64,000 nt of DNA from Steroidobacter gossypii (GTDB lineage Bacteria > Pseudomonadota > Gammaproteobacteria > Steroidobacterales > Steroidobacteraceae). The first letter of the stretch is position 1. The number at the start of each line of letters is the position of its first letter. Below, piece after piece: positions 28,342 to 38,206 of this stretch. The position numbers and the translations under genes were made by a program. The DNA is taken from contig NZ_JAEVLS010000004.1 of NCBI RefSeq assembly GCF_016801985.1, positions 186,001-250,000 of the forward strand, in the 5' to 3' direction. A model generated the notes under the pieces. It had not been told where the DNA came from. It worked only from the letters and a program-made list of their open reading frames with translations, and searched no databases.

Positions 28342-29061
28342 CTAGTCGCGCGTGAATTTCACCAGGCGCTGATAGGACTTTTCGAGATGAGCGCGCATCG
28401 CCGCGGCCGCTTTGTCGGGATCGCGCTGTTGCAGGGCCTTGGTGACCAGCGTGTGTTCAGTGACCGCTTCATTGGTCACTTCGCGATGGAATCGCAGGCG
28501 GAAGATGTGCAAATGGATGTGCAGGCGCCTAAGCGACTCCACGATCAGATCGTTACCGCTGCCGCGTGCGATTTGCTCGTGAAACTCGGCGTCTTGGTCG
28601 GCGAAACGGTCGTACAGCGCACGCGACTCCGCCGCCTTGTCGGGATTCATTTCCAAAGCCAGTCCGCACAGATCGACCAGTGCTTTATCGGTCATTCGCT
28701 CGGCCGCGCAGCGTGCGGCGTAGGGCTCGATGAGCATGCGAATTTCGAACAGCTCTTCGAACTGTTTGCGATTCAGCGTCGGCGCCGTGCAATAGCCGAT
28801 GAAGCGCTGTTTGGTGACCAGCCCGTTCGCCTCGAGCATGCTGAGCGCTTCACGAATCGGCGTCTGCGAGATCCCGAACTCCCGCGCCATGCTGTCCACC
28901 GAGATGCGCGTGTTCGGCGGGATCTTCAGCGACATGATGTCTTCGCGGATCCGCGCGTATGCATCCTCCACGAAGCCGGACGTCCGCTTGATCTGGCGAG
29001 AACTCTCCGTGGAAGGCGCGGCCACCGGTGTCACTGGCGGGCTCTTGGGGTCGATGCTCAT
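28342..29061 (-). CDS. GntR-family (FadR/FCD type) regulator of the catabolic island
   Basis: The 239-residue protein has a proline-rich start, then the winged HTH (about residues 30-95: DAYARIREDIMSLKIPPNTRI, FGISQTPIREALSMLEANG) and an FCD helical effector domain (about 105-230), with conserved His/Asp positions (AEFHEQIARGSGND, HIHLHIFRLRFH) that bind metal and organic acids in this family. It is divergent from the iron-type alcohol dehydrogenase gene. The perfect palindrome at 29133-29146 lies between them, 72 bases upstream of its ATG. Similar sites occur at two other promoters in the island. It is therefore the best candidate for the island's repressor; the ligand is unknown. Confidence 0.9.
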   Translation of the reverse strand: MSIDPKSPPVTPVAAPSTESSRQIKRTSGFVEDAYARIREDIMSLKIPPNTRISVDSMAREFGISQTPIREALSMLEANGLVTKQRFIGYCTAPTLNRKQFEELFEIRMLIEPYAARCAAERMTDKALVDLCGLALEMNPDKAAESRALYDRFADQDAEFHEQIARGSGNDLIVESLRRLHIHLHIFRLRFHREVTNEAVTEHTLVTKALQQRDPDKAAAAMRAHLEKSYQRLVKFTRD

Positions 29062-29132
29062 AGGAATGTCGGGTCGGTCGTTGGTGCTCGACGTTGAGGG
29101 CCCCTATTGTCGTCCAGCCTCCGTGGCAATTC

Positions 29133-29152
29133 TATCATATATGATATAGGAT
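29133..29152. promoter_or_regulatory. Operator-like site B between the GntR and alcohol dehydrogenase genes
   Basis: TATCATATATGATA (29133-29146) is a perfect 14-bp palindrome, extended by TAGGAT to 29152. Such AT-rich dyads are typical of FCD-GntR operators, and the position in a divergent promoter fits autoregulation plus control of 29198-31925. Confidence 0.7.
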
Positions 29153-29197
29153 CGTCGCAACGAAGTCGGCCGTCGCCGGCTCTGCAGAGAGACATCA

Positions 29198-30427
29198 ATG
29201 AGCCTATTCGGCGCCATGCGGCTGCCTCGCTCCGTGCTGTTCGGGTCCGGTCAACGCCAGGCGCTGGCGGGAGTGGCCGAGCAATTCGGCCATCGCGTGC
29301 TGATCTGCACCGATCCGAGGCTCGGGTCGGATCAAGAGATCCAAGCACTGATCGGAAATCTGGGGCGACGAGGGCTGAGCGCTCTTCTTTATGACCAGAC
29401 GCAGCCCGACCTGCCGATCGACTCCATCATGGACTGCGTGCGGGCGGCGGCGAGTTTCACACCGGACGTCGTCATCGGCATCGGCGGTGGCAGCTGCATG
29501 GACATGGCCAAGGCCGCTGCAGTGTTGCTCACTCATGGCGGCGAGCCTTCCTCCTACTATGGAGAATACAAGGTGCCAGGCCCGGTCATCCCGGTGATCG
29601 CCGTGCCGACGACCTCGGGCACCGGCTCTGAGGTCACACCGGTTGCGGTCGTGGCCGACACTGCAAAAGGGATGAAGATCGGCATCGCCAGCCCCCACAT
29701 CATTCCTCAAGTCGCGGTATGCGATCCCGAGCTGACATTGAGCTGCCCTCCTCGACTCACCGCGTGCTCGGGCGGCGACGCGCTCACTCACGCGATCGAA
29801 TCCTTCACCGCGCTGGCACGCACGCCGAGCGCCGATCTGACATTGCAGCACGTGTTCATCGGCAAGAACGCGCTCTCGGATCATTTCGCGCTGCTCGCGA
29901 TCTCTTCGATCTGGAACAGCCTCTATCCTGCCTATATCAACGGCAACGATCTGCAGGCGCGCGAGAATCTCATGATGGGCTCGCTGGCGGCCGGTTGCGC
30001 CTTTGGAACGGCGGGAACCGCGGCCGCTCATGCCATCCAGTATCCCGTTGGAAACGCCACGCATACGGCGCACGGAGACGGCGTCGCTTCCTTGCTGCCT
30101 TATGTGATGGAGTTCAACCGGCCCGCTTGTGTCGATAACTTCGCGCAGATCGCGCGGATGCTACGCCTGGGAGATGGCAACAGCAGTAACGATGATCTGT
30201 CGCGGATCCTCATCGATGAGGTAGCGGGACTGCTCGGCTCGGTTGGCATCCCACGCACATTGAAAGATCTCGGGTTGGCCGCGGACCAGCAGCAATGGAC
30301 CGCCGAAAGCGCCATCTCGATCCAGCGCCTGGTCAAGAACAATCCGCGACCGCTGGACCTGCGGGCGATGCAGGCCATCACTGCCGCCGCTTATTCCGGC
30401 GACCGGGCCGCACTTCGCAACGCCTGA
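29198..30427 (+). CDS. Iron-containing (group III) alcohol dehydrogenase
   Basis: The 409-residue NAD(P)-dependent enzyme matches the Fe-ADH family: nucleotide site DVVIGIGGGSCMDMAKAAA, AVPTTSGTGSEVTPVAV and metal ligands in SGGDALTHAIESFTA plus the His residues of AAAHAIQYPVG and NATHTAHGDGV. It oxidises or reduces a short-chain hydroxy compound, for example 4-hydroxybutyrate or lactaldehyde type, in the cytoplasm. ATG 29198 is followed after 13 bases by the aldehyde dehydrogenase gene, so an alcohol to aldehyde to acid sequence is likely. The upstream region carries operator-like site B. Confidence 0.92.
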   Translation: MSLFGAMRLPRSVLFGSGQRQALAGVAEQFGHRVLICTDPRLGSDQEIQALIGNLGRRGLSALLYDQTQPDLPIDSIMDCVRAAASFTPDVVIGIGGGSCMDMAKAAAVLLTHGGEPSSYYGEYKVPGPVIPVIAVPTTSGTGSEVTPVAVVADTAKGMKIGIASPHIIPQVAVCDPELTLSCPPRLTACSGGDALTHAIESFTALARTPSADLTLQHVFIGKNALSDHFALLAISSIWNSLYPAYINGNDLQARENLMMGSLAAGCAFGTAGTAAAHAIQYPVGNATHTAHGDGVASLLPYVMEFNRPACVDNFAQIARMLRLGDGNSSNDDLSRILIDEVAGLLGSVGIPRTLKDLGLAADQQQWTAESAISIQRLVKNNPRPLDLRAMQAITAAAYSGDRAALRNA

Positions 30428-30440
30428 CCTGAACCGAGTT

Positions 30441-31925
30441 ATGAAGAGTTCCAACAACTATCTGCTACCAGCTTGTTCTGCAAACCCGGTGCGCGAGATC
30501 CCCACTGATCTTTTGATCGGCGAGCAATGGCGCGCAGGCGCCGAAGGCCGGCGCATCGATGTGATCAATCCCTCCACTGGAGAGCTTCTCACCTCGGTCG
30601 CGGATGCGACGATCAAGGATGGGATTCAGGCTATCGACGCCGCCGCCCAGGCTGCCACCGGATGGGCAGCGACGCCGCCCAGAAAGCGGGCCGAACTGCT
30701 GCGCACGTGCTTCGAGCGAATGGTTGCCCACAGCGAATGGCTGGCGCAGTTGATATCGCTGGAGAATGGCAAGGCGCTGGCGGATGCCAAGAGCGAAGTG
30801 CTGTATGCTGCCGAGTTCTTCCGATGGTATGCGGAGGAAGCGGTCCGACTGGAAGGCGAAGTCAGCGTATCGCCGAGCGGCGCCAACCGCATCGTCGTGA
30901 TGTACCAACCGATCGGCATAGCGCTGCTGATCACGCCGTGGAATTTCCCGGCCGCGATGGCTACACGCAAGATCGCTCCCGCGCTCGCCGCGGGCTGCAC
31001 CTGCATTCTCAAACCCGCCGAAGAAACACCGCTGACCGCATACGCCGTTGCACAGATCATGCTGGAAGCCGGCATTCCTCCAGGCGTTGTGAATGTCATC
31101 ACGACCTCGGATCCCGCGGCCGTCGTCAAGGCCATGCTGCACGAGGGCAGGATACGAAAGCTCTCTTTCACAGGGTCGACCGAAGTGGGTCGACTGCTGC
31201 TTCGTGAAGCCGCGGATACCGTCGTCAACTCCTCCATGGAGCTCGGCGGCAACGCGCCGTTCCTGGTGTTCGAGGATGCCAACATCGAAGAGGCGATCGC
31301 CGGCGCCATGATCGCAAAGATGCGCAACGGCGGCGAAGCCTGTACCGCAGCGAATCGTTTCTATATTCAACGCGGCGTGTACGAGCAGTTCACAAAACAA
31401 CTGGTCGCGCGAATGGGCGCCGTGAAGCTTGGTGAGGGCTGCTCGCCCGAGACGGGCTGCGGAGCGCTCATCAACCGTGCAGCGGTCGAGAAGATCGAAT
31501 TGCTCGTGGCCGATGCCGTAAAGCGAGGCGCGCGTGTGCTGTTGGGTGGCTCCGCGCCGACGCGGCCGGGCTTCTTCTATCCGCCAACCGTGCTGGCCGA
31601 TGTCCCGGCAGGTGCGGAGATACTCAAACAGGAAATCTTCGGCCCGGTCGCCGCCCTCGTCCCCTTCGACTCCATCGATGAGGCGGTCCAGCTTGCGAAC
31701 GACACCGAGTACGGACTGGTCTCCTACATCTACACAGGAGATCTCAAAACCGGCTTGCGCATTTCGGAGCGGCTCGAAAGTGGCATGATCGCGCTCAATC
31801 GCGGGCTGGTCTCGGATGCCGCGGCGCCGTTCGGCGGCGTGAAACAGAGCGGCCTGGGACGAGAAGGATCACATCACGGCATCCGCGAGTTCACCGAAGC
31901 GAAGTACATCGCCGTCGAGTGGTGA
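30441..31925 (+). CDS. NAD(P)-dependent aldehyde dehydrogenase (succinate-semialdehyde dehydrogenase-like)
   Basis: The 494-residue enzyme has all the family landmarks: PWNFPAAMATRKIAPALAAG, the cofactor loop SFTGSTEVGR, the general base Glu267 in ELGGNAPFLVFEDA, the nucleophile Cys301 in GGEACTAANRF and GPVAALVPF near the end. Its overall sequence is of the GabD type that makes succinate from succinate semialdehyde, though other small aldehydes are possible. It follows the iron-type alcohol dehydrogenase gene by 13 bases and is convergent with the enoyl-CoA hydratase gene. Together they would feed an aldehyde product of the island into central metabolism. Confidence 0.93.
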   Translation: MKSSNNYLLPACSANPVREIPTDLLIGEQWRAGAEGRRIDVINPSTGELLTSVADATIKDGIQAIDAAAQAATGWAATPPRKRAELLRTCFERMVAHSEWLAQLISLENGKALADAKSEVLYAAEFFRWYAEEAVRLEGEVSVSPSGANRIVVMYQPIGIALLITPWNFPAAMATRKIAPALAAGCTCILKPAEETPLTAYAVAQIMLEAGIPPGVVNVITTSDPAAVVKAMLHEGRIRKLSFTGSTEVGRLLLREAADTVVNSSMELGGNAPFLVFEDANIEEAIAGAMIAKMRNGGEACTAANRFYIQRGVYEQFTKQLVARMGAVKLGEGCSPETGCGALINRAAVEKIELLVADAVKRGARVLLGGSAPTRPGFFYPPTVLADVPAGAEILKQEIFGPVAALVPFDSIDEAVQLANDTEYGLVSYIYTGDLKTGLRISERLESGMIALNRGLVSDAAAPFGGVKQSGLGREGSHHGIREFTEAKYIAVEW

Positions 31926-31966
31926 TGGATGGGCGGCCACGAGCGAGGCGCCGTGGCCGCCCTCGT

Positions 31967-32749
31967 TCAACTGCCCCTCCATTGCGGCACGGTTTTGTTT
32001 TTCGCCACGAAGTTGGCCACACCTCGCTTGAAGTCCTCGCTGCCGTAGACCTGTTCGATCAAGTCATCGACGTTCGGCAGATTTGCGTAGCTCAGCCGGC
32101 GCATCATCTCCTTGCTGGCGCGCGTCGTGAGCGGCGCATTGGCGGCCGCTCGTTGGCAAAGCTCATCCACTGCAGCGTCCATGGCCGCCGGCTCGACGAC
32201 GCTGTAGAGCACGCCTTTGGTCATCATTTCCTGCGCGGAGACAACTTCTCCCAACAGCAGCATCCGCTTTGCCATGGTGACGCCGATCGCGCCAGCGATG
32301 CGAGCGCAGCTGCTTATGGACAAACAATTGGCGATGGTTCGGCCCAGTGGCGAGGCAAAGCGCGCGTCGGGCGTGGCGATGCGAAAATCCGCGGCGCTGA
32401 AAATATTCAGACCGCCGCCCACGGCCCAACCCTCGATGATCGCGATGGTGGTGACCGGCAATGCATCGACGGCGGCCATACATTCATCGATGTGTCGCTC
32501 GTACGCGATCCCGTCACGCCCGGAGGTAAAGCCGGCGAAGCCGCTGATATCCGTGCCGGAGATGAACGCCTTGCCGCCAACGCCCCGAAATGTCACGACA
32601 CGCACGCTAGGATCCTGCGCGATCTGTCTGCAGACATCACGAAGGTCGCACCACATTTGATGCGTCAGCGCGTTGTGCGCCGACGGGTTGTCGAAGCGAA
32701 TATGCGCGACGACGTCGCGCTTCTCATAGACCAGTCTGGCTTCACTCAT
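31967..32749 (-). CDS. Enoyl-CoA hydratase/isomerase (crotonase) family protein
   Basis: The 260-residue protein starts at ATG 32749, which overlaps the CoA-transferase stop as ATGA; the frame is open far upstream but only this start fits the family. It has the crotonase core: HIRFDNPSAHNALTHQMW, an oxyanion-hole segment VGGKAFISGTDISGF and IIEGWAVGGGLNIFSAADFR. SPLGRTIANCL replaces the usual EIxLG helix; the hydratase Glu pair is not plain, so isomerase, hydrolase or C-C lyase chemistry is as likely as hydration. It acts on the CoA thioester made by the CaiB-type enzyme encoded before it. Confidence 0.88.
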   Translation of the reverse strand: MSEARLVYEKRDVVAHIRFDNPSAHNALTHQMWCDLRDVCRQIAQDPSVRVVTFRGVGGKAFISGTDISGFAGFTSGRDGIAYERHIDECMAAVDALPVTTIAIIEGWAVGGGLNIFSAADFRIATPDARFASPLGRTIANCLSISSCARIAGAIGVTMAKRMLLLGEVVSAQEMMTKGVLYSVVEPAAMDAAVDELCQRAAANAPLTTRASKEMMRRLSYANLPNVDDLIEQVYGSEDFKRGVANFVAKNKTVPQWRGS

Positions 32750-33990
32750 GACGCGGTCCTTTTTGAGGAGGCCGGCAGCAGCCCTGCTTCGATCAGCTCG
32801 CGGCGAATCTCGTCGCCATGCTGATCCAGCAAGGGCGGCGCATGGCGCACCCGCTGCGGCGTGCCGCGCATTTTCACCGGGAAACCCAACGCGCGGAACG
32901 AGCCTTCCACAGGATGTGGAATGTTCATGACCATCTCTCGCGCAGCCACGTGGTCGCTCGCGAGCGCCTGCTCGTAATTGTAGATCGGGCCCGCTGGCAC
33001 GCCGGCCGCCAGCAGCGCCTCGACCCACTCGTGCACCGTGCGCTCGGCCAGGGTGGGCCGCAGTTCTTCGATCAACTCGACTCGATGGCTGACGCGCGAA
33101 GCATTCGTGGCAAAGCGTGGATCCGCATTCAGCTCCGGTCGCTGCACCACTTCCAGGAAAGTCAGCCACAGCTTTTGATTTGCAGCGCCGATGACGAAAT
33201 AGCCATCGGCGGCCCGCACGGCCTGATAAGGAGCGGACATACGATTGGCCGAGCCGATCGGTTGTGGAGACTTGCCGGTGCCCCACAACTCGGTGGTCTC
33301 CCACACCGACAAGCCGAGCGCAGCTTCCAGCAGGGAGGCGTCGATGAACTGACCGCGCCCGGATTTCTCCCGGCCCAGCAATGCGCTGAGAATGCCGTAC
33401 GTAGCAAACAAACCAGCCCCCAGATCCGCGACCGGGATGCCGTTCTTGACCGGCTCTTCGCCGGGCAATCCCGTGGCGCTCAACGCTCCCGACATTGCTT
33501 GCGCGATCAGATCGAAACCCGGACGTTGCGCCCACGGACCGGTCTGACCGAACCCCGAAATGCTCGCATAGACCAGTCGTGGGTTGATGGCCGATAGCGT
33601 CTCGTAATCCATGCGGAGTCGCGCGGCGACGCCCGGGCGCGCGTTCTCGACCAACACGTCCGCGGTTTTCACCAGGGCGTAGAGCACATCGCGGTGCTCG
33701 GGATTCTTCAGATCGAGCGCGATGCTCCGTTTATTTCGATTCAGCGCGAGAAAGCCGGGGCTGTCCTCGCCTTTCAAACGGAAGCCCATGGAGTGACGGG
33801 TGGAATCGCCGACTTTCGGCGGCTCGATCTTGATTACATCTGCGCCCATGTCGCCCAACAACATGCAGCAGAAGGGGCCGGCCATGACCTGCGTGATATC
33901 CAGCACGCGGATCCCCGCCAGTGGCAGGTTGCTGTTGTCGTTCCGAGTCGGTGTCTCCACGGTCCCCTCTTCTGAAACTCTTTTCCTCAT
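32746..33990 (-). CDS. CaiB/BaiF family CoA-transferase
   Basis: The 414-residue enzyme matches family III CoA-transferases: GIRVLDITQVMAGPFCCMLL, GADVIKIEPP, the catalytic Asp in RPGFDLIAQAMSG and GRGQFIDASLLEA. It transfers CoA to an organic acid without an acyl-anhydride intermediate. ATG 33990 overlaps the MFS stop (ATGA); a GTG at 33960 has a better ribosome site (AGAGGGG) and would give 404 residues. The operon order MFS transporter, CoA-transferase, hydratase points to uptake of an acid, its activation and a crotonase step. The nature of the acid is unknown. Confidence 0.92.
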   Translation of the reverse strand: MRKRVSEEGTVETPTRNDNSNLPLAGIRVLDITQVMAGPFCCMLLGDMGADVIKIEPPKVGDSTRHSMGFRLKGEDSPGFLALNRNKRSIALDLKNPEHRDVLYALVKTADVLVENARPGVAARLRMDYETLSAINPRLVYASISGFGQTGPWAQRPGFDLIAQAMSGALSATGLPGEEPVKNGIPVADLGAGLFATYGILSALLGREKSGRGQFIDASLLEAALGLSVWETTELWGTGKSPQPIGSANRMSAPYQAVRAADGYFVIGAANQKLWLTFLEVVQRPELNADPRFATNASRVSHRVELIEELRPTLAERTVHEWVEALLAAGVPAGPIYNYEQALASDHVAAREMVMNIPHPVEGSFRALGFPVKMRGTPQRVRHAPPLLDQHGDEIRRELIEAGLLPASSKRTAS

Positions 33991-35315
33991 GCCGCCGATC
34001 GCGGCAGGCGCCCATCTTCGAGAGTCCGTGTCGGATCCACGAGCAACCAGGCAACGGCGCCGATCACAGCCAGCGCCGCGGCCACGAAGAAGGCGGATTT
34101 CCACCCGAGCTCGGCGGCGATCCAGGGCGTCAGCGAGGCGGTGATCGCACCTCCCACCTGACAGCCCATGTTCATTACGCCGGAAACGACGCCGGCGTGC
34201 TCACCCGCGAAGTCCGCGGTCACCGACCAGTATGCGCTCTGGGAAAGATAGATAGCGCCAGCGCCGCCGGCGAGCACCAGCGTCGCGACCGTAGCGCTGT
34301 TGGCAATCGAGCCGAACACCAGAAAAACGGCGGTCAGCAACAATGCGATCACCGGTAGCCCGCAGCGTCCGAGTCGCAATCCGTAACGCTTCACGATGGC
34401 GTCGTTGATGACGCCGCCAAGCAGACAACACACTGTCATGGCAATGAATGGCAGCATGCTGTACAGCGCGCTGGTCTTGAGATTCAGGCCGCGCACCTCG
34501 GCAAGATAAATAAAGAACCAGCTGAAGAAAATCCACACCACGTAGCCGAAGGTGAAATAGCTGATGGTGAGCGCCAACACATCGCGGTTCGAAAAGATTC
34601 GTCGCCAGGGAACGGGCGTGCGGGCCGCGGGTCTGGAGGTGTCAATGCCGGCGCGAATGTGCTCGAGTTCTGCGTCCGAGACCCGTGGATGCTGATCCGG
34701 CCGGTCGCGAGCGACGATGTACCAGATCAAGCCCACGATGCATCCCACGACGGCGCAGAACCAGAACGACGCGCGCCAGCCGTACGATTCGATGATGGCA
34801 TTCAATATGGGAGGCGTGAGTCCGGCGCCGGCGCCCACGCCAGCGAAGATCCAACCGTTGGCTTTACCACGCTCCTGTACGGGAACCCAGCGAGCCACGA
34901 TCTGATTGGCGGCGGGATACACGACGGATTCGCCGATGCCCAATCCCAATCGCACCAGGAACAGCATCGTCAGCCCATGACTTGCCGTGGGCGGAACGAG
35001 CGCGGTCAGCGCGGTGAACACGCCCCACCACAACACCCCCAAGCTGAGGATGTTTCTGGGCCCCAAACGCACCGCGAGCCACCCGGCCGGAATCTGAAAT
35101 CCGGCATATCCCAGCAGAAAAGCGCTGAACACCCAGCCCAGTTGAATCTGGGTCAGAGCGTATTCCTGGGCTAACGCCACGCCCGCAATGGAAATGTTGG
35201 TGCGGTCGAGAAAGGCGACCGTGCTGAGCAGAAACAGCAGAAACACCAACAAGAAGCGGACCGGGACCACGCTGGGGCGAACCCCCTGCCGTACTCTTGT
35301 TGCCGTGGCCATCAT
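33987..35315 (-). CDS. MFS transporter, anion:cation symporter (ACS) type
   Basis: About 442 residues with 12 predicted membrane helices. The first is VPVRFLLVFLLFLLSTVAFLDR, followed by the MFS motif GWLAVRLGPRNILSLG. The ACS-type signature SVVYPAANQIVARWVPVQERG is present. The start is uncertain: ATG 35315, ATG 35312 or TTG 35351 are in frame. ATG 35315 is placed directly at the end of operator-like site C, with no ribosome site before it, so the message might be leaderless. The downstream CoA-transferase gene overlaps its stop. It should import the acid used by these enzymes. Confidence 0.88.
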   Translation of the reverse strand: MMATATRVRQGVRPSVVPVRFLLVFLLFLLSTVAFLDRTNISIAGVALAQEYALTQIQLGWVFSAFLLGYAGFQIPAGWLAVRLGPRNILSLGVLWWGVFTALTALVPPTASHGLTMLFLVRLGLGIGESVVYPAANQIVARWVPVQERGKANGWIFAGVGAGAGLTPPILNAIIESYGWRASFWFCAVVGCIVGLIWYIVARDRPDQHPRVSDAELEHIRAGIDTSRPAARTPVPWRRIFSNRDVLALTISYFTFGYVVWIFFSWFFIYLAEVRGLNLKTSALYSMLPFIAMTVCCLLGGVINDAIVKRYGLRLGRCGLPVIALLLTAVFLVFGSIANSATVATLVLAGGAGAIYLSQSAYWSVTADFAGEHAGVVSGVMNMGCQVGGAITASLTPWIAAELGWKSAFFVAAALAVIGAVAWLLVDPTRTLEDGRLPRSAA

Positions 35316-35337
35316 ATCGTATATGCTATCGGATATG
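35311..35337 (+). promoter_or_regulatory. Operator-like site C in the divergent MFS/bicupin promoter
   Basis: ATATGCTATCGGAT (35321-35334) matches the shared 14-mer of sites A and B at 12 positions, and ATCATATCGTATATG (35311-35325) supplies a second arm. It overlaps the proposed MFS start and lies about 50 bases before the bicupin gene, so one bound regulator could control both directions. Confidence 0.55.
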
Positions 35338-35382
35338 AAATTAGACGACAACGCCGTGAGTGCATATCACGGCTAAGGGGGA

Positions 35383-36300
35383 GTGGTGCTCGGCCGGGCT
35401 TTCATTGCATCCATGCTCGTGTCCGCCTCATCGATGGCGGCCGACACGCCGCAACCGCCGAGCCCTGCATTGGCTCAGCGCATCGCGCACACCGATCCTG
35501 CAACTTTCCGATCGTTGAGTGCCGTGCACGGTGGCGCCGGCTCGATGGAGTTCGGCGTGCTGCTCGGGGACGCGGCGCTCAGCACCAACTTCATTTTTCT
35601 CCATCGCGGCGTGATCCAGCCTCGCAGCGGCATCGGCCAGCATTTTCATAACTATTGCGAAGAGATGTTCGTCATTCTCGATGGCGAGGCCGAGTTCACC
35701 ATCGACGGGCGCACTTCCCTGCTCAAGGGCCCGGCCGGCGCGCCGAACCGACTGGGCCACTCCCACGCGATCTACAACCCCACCGATCGGCCGGTGCAGT
35801 GGCTCAATATCAACGTCGGCACCTCTAAAACGTACGACGCCTTCGATCTCGGCGACGCTCGCGTCGGCGTGCCGCTCGACCCGGTGCCGCAGTTCATCTC
35901 GATGCAACTCGATCGAAAGTTGCTGAAACCTGTGGACGCGATGAATGGCGGTAAGGGCCGCGTGCAGTATCGCCGCGTGCTCGAGCCGAGTGTGTTCTTC
36001 ACCGCCTGGTCTTATGTCGATCACCTGCTCCTTCCGCCGCGCACGAGCGTCGGTCCAGAGCGCCTTGCCGATGTGAGCGAGGTTTACTACGTGATCGCCG
36101 GCGCCGGTAGCGCAAGCGTCGGATCAGAGCGCGCAGCCATTCGCAGTGGCGACGCCATCGCCGTCGACCTCGAGCAATCGAAATCCTTCAGCAACGAGAA
36201 TGGCACTCCCCTCGAGCTGATGATCATCGGCGTCGCGCGAGATATGGCGGCGAAGACCGATCTGCTCCGAAGACCCCGGCCTACTCGGAATCGACAATGA
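35383..36300 (+). CDS. Exported bicupin protein
   Basis: The 305-residue protein starts at GTG 35383 (or GTG 35386), right after AAGGGGGAG, and has a signal peptide ([19 protein letters not shown]). Two cupin barrels are visible: the first with [27 protein letters not shown] (His, His, Glu ligands), the second with [19 protein letters not shown]. The domain order resembles gentisate-dioxygenase-like and sugar-binding bicupins. Its last codon overlaps the start of the PQQ dehydrogenase gene by four bases, so the two are translated together. Enzyme or binding role is undecided. Confidence 0.8.
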   Translation: MVLGRAFIASMLVSASSMAADTPQPPSPALAQRIAHTDPATFRSLSAVHGGAGSMEFGVLLGDAALSTNFIFLHRGVIQPRSGIGQHFHNYCEEMFVILDGEAEFTIDGRTSLLKGPAGAPNRLGHSHAIYNPTDRPVQWLNINVGTSKTYDAFDLGDARVGVPLDPVPQFISMQLDRKLLKPVDAMNGGKGRVQYRRVLEPSVFFTAWSYVDHLLLPPRTSVGPERLADVSEVYYVIAGAGSASVGSERAAIRSGDAIAVDLEQSKSFSNENGTPLELMIIGVARDMAAKTDLLRRPRPTRNRQ

Positions 36301-38192
36301 AGCGAACCATCGCTCTCACCGCCATCGGAATCCTGGTGACTGCGTGCACGAGCGCGCCTGTCTCGGTCGACTGGCCCACCTATCACGGTGATGCGGGCGG
36401 GACGCGCTTCTCGCACCTCGATGAGATCACGCCGGAAAACGTCGGCAAATTGCAGGTCGCGTGGACCTATCACATGCGGCCGCCAAGCACGACGCCTGCT
36501 CCGCCCTCCAGCGATGAGGGCGAGGAAATACCGATACGGCGCAGCCGGTTCATCCCCTCGGAAGCCACGCCGCTGGTCGTGAACGGTCGAATGTTTGTAT
36601 CCACGCCCTACGGGCGAGTCGTTGCGCTCGATCCGGACAATGGTCGCGAGCTGTGGGTGTACGAATTGCCCAATCACGACCAGCCCTCCACACGCGGCGT
36701 CGAGTATTGGCCAGGCATGGGCGATGCGGAGCCGGCGATCTTCTTCGGTACGCGCAGCGGCAAGCTCATCGGACTGTCCGCCGCGACCGGCAAGCCCATC
36801 GCGAGTTTCGGCAACGGCGGCATCGTGGATATGAAGACTCCCGAGGTAATGAACGGCAGTCCCCGTGCGCCGCTGGGGATGAGCTCGCCGCCTCTTACTT
36901 ATAAGCATCTCATCATCACGGGCTCGCGCGTCCAGGAGACACCCACGCTAGGCGCAGCTGGTGACGTGCGTGCCTGGGATGCGCGCACCGGTCAGCTCGT
37001 GTGGACCTTTCACACGGTGCCTCGCCCCGGCGAGTTCGGCCACGACACCTGGGAAGGCGACAGCTGGAAACGTCGTTCCGGCGTGAATGTCTGGACGCCG
37101 CTGGTGCTCGATGCCGAGCGCGGCATCGCTTATCTGCCGATCGGCGCGCCGGCCTTCGATCGCTGGGGCGGCGATCGTAAAGGCGCCAATCTGTTCAGCA
37201 ACTCCATCGTCGCGGTCGATGCGGCGACTGGGAAATATCTGTGGCACTTCCAGACAGTGCATCACGATATCTGGGACCTCGATCTGCCTTCGGCCACGCT
37301 GGTGGAGGTGAAGCGCAACGGCAAGATCATTCCCGCCATCGCGGTCATGAACAAGACCGCCCTGCTGTTTGTGCTCGACCGGGTGACGGGCCAGCCGATT
37401 CATGAAGTCAAAGAAGTCCCGGTGCCGACCGAGACCGACATCCCGGATGAAAAGCCCTGGCCCACGCAGCCCATGCCGGTCGCGCCACCGCCGCTTGCGC
37501 GACCGGAATTCAAGATGTCCGATCTTGCCGATCTCACTCCGGAACATCGCGCCTTCTGTGAGCAACTGATCGAGGAGAAAAACATCGTCGAGAGCCGCGC
37601 ATTTCAGCCGCTGCGCGGCGACTCTGCGGTGGCGAGCTTTCCTGGCAGCCTCGGCGGTGTCGATTGGGGTGGCGGCGCGTTCGATCCGAAGCTCGGCTAC
37701 TACATCGTCAATATCAACGAGCTGGGCAGTCCGCAGCAGCTGGCGAAGCGACCGGACGGCTCGTGGGGCTTGAAGGACGGCTATGTATATTTCTGGAATC
37801 ACGAGACGCGCCTGCCCTGTCAGCAACCACCGTGGGGAAGCCTGGTCGCAGTCGACGTGAGCACTGGAAAGATTGCATGGCGTTCGACCTTGGGCATCAG
37901 CGAGAACTTGCCCGAGCATCTACAGAACACGGGCCGCATCAGCGCCGGCGGCCCCATCCTGACCGCCAGTGGCCTGACCTTCATTGGCGGCACCGACGAT
38001 AACCGCATTCGCGCCTTCGACTCGCGCACCGGCGCCGAGCTGTGGAGCTTCAAGCTGCCCGCCTCGATCTACGGCACACCGATGACCTATCGCGGCAAGA
38101 GCGGCAAGCAGTTCATCGCCGCGGTCAACACGGGCGGTTTCGTGGGCAGCCCGGTCGAGAGCGACACCGTCACCGCCTTTTCGCTCCCTTGA
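36297..38192 (+). CDS. PQQ-dependent dehydrogenase, periplasmic lipoprotein (membrane-type glucose/quinate dehydrogenase relative)
   Basis: The 631-residue protein has a lipoprotein signal ([14 protein letters not shown], lipid on Cys17), then a beta-propeller with PQQ-type repeats: [70 protein letters not shown]-like [12 protein letters not shown] and [20 protein letters not shown]. These are those of the quinoprotein glucose/quinate/shikimate dehydrogenases without the membrane-helix part. The electron acceptor is probably the small cytochrome c encoded 14 bases downstream. PQQ synthesis genes are not in the window. Substrate: a sugar, polyol or cyclic alcohol. Confidence 0.93.
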   Translation: MKRTIALTAIGILVTACTSAPVSVDWPTYHGDAGGTRFSHLDEITPENVGKLQVAWTYHMRPPSTTPAPPSSDEGEEIPIRRSRFIPSEATPLVVNGRMFVSTPYGRVVALDPDNGRELWVYELPNHDQPSTRGVEYWPGMGDAEPAIFFGTRSGKLIGLSAATGKPIASFGNGGIVDMKTPEVMNGSPRAPLGMSSPPLTYKHLIITGSRVQETPTLGAAGDVRAWDARTGQLVWTFHTVPRPGEFGHDTWEGDSWKRRSGVNVWTPLVLDAERGIAYLPIGAPAFDRWGGDRKGANLFSNSIVAVDAATGKYLWHFQTVHHDIWDLDLPSATLVEVKRNGKIIPAIAVMNKTALLFVLDRVTGQPIHEVKEVPVPTETDIPDEKPWPTQPMPVAPPPLARPEFKMSDLADLTPEHRAFCEQLIEEKNIVESRAFQPLRGDSAVASFPGSLGGVDWGGGAFDPKLGYYIVNINELGSPQQLAKRPDGSWGLKDGYVYFWNHETRLPCQQPPWGSLVAVDVSTGKIAWRSTLGISENLPEHLQNTGRISAGGPILTASGLTFIGGTDDNRIRAFDSRTGAELWSFKLPASIYGTPMTYRGKSGKQFIAAVNTGGFVGSPVESDTVTAFSLP

Positions 38193-38206
38193 TCCGAGCT
38201 CTCACC

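Noticed and set aside
32750-33535. N-terminal extension of the enoyl-CoA hydratase frame
   Set aside because: The additional 262 codons overlap the CoA-transferase gene in another frame and show no crotonase sequence; the ATGA overlap start fits better.
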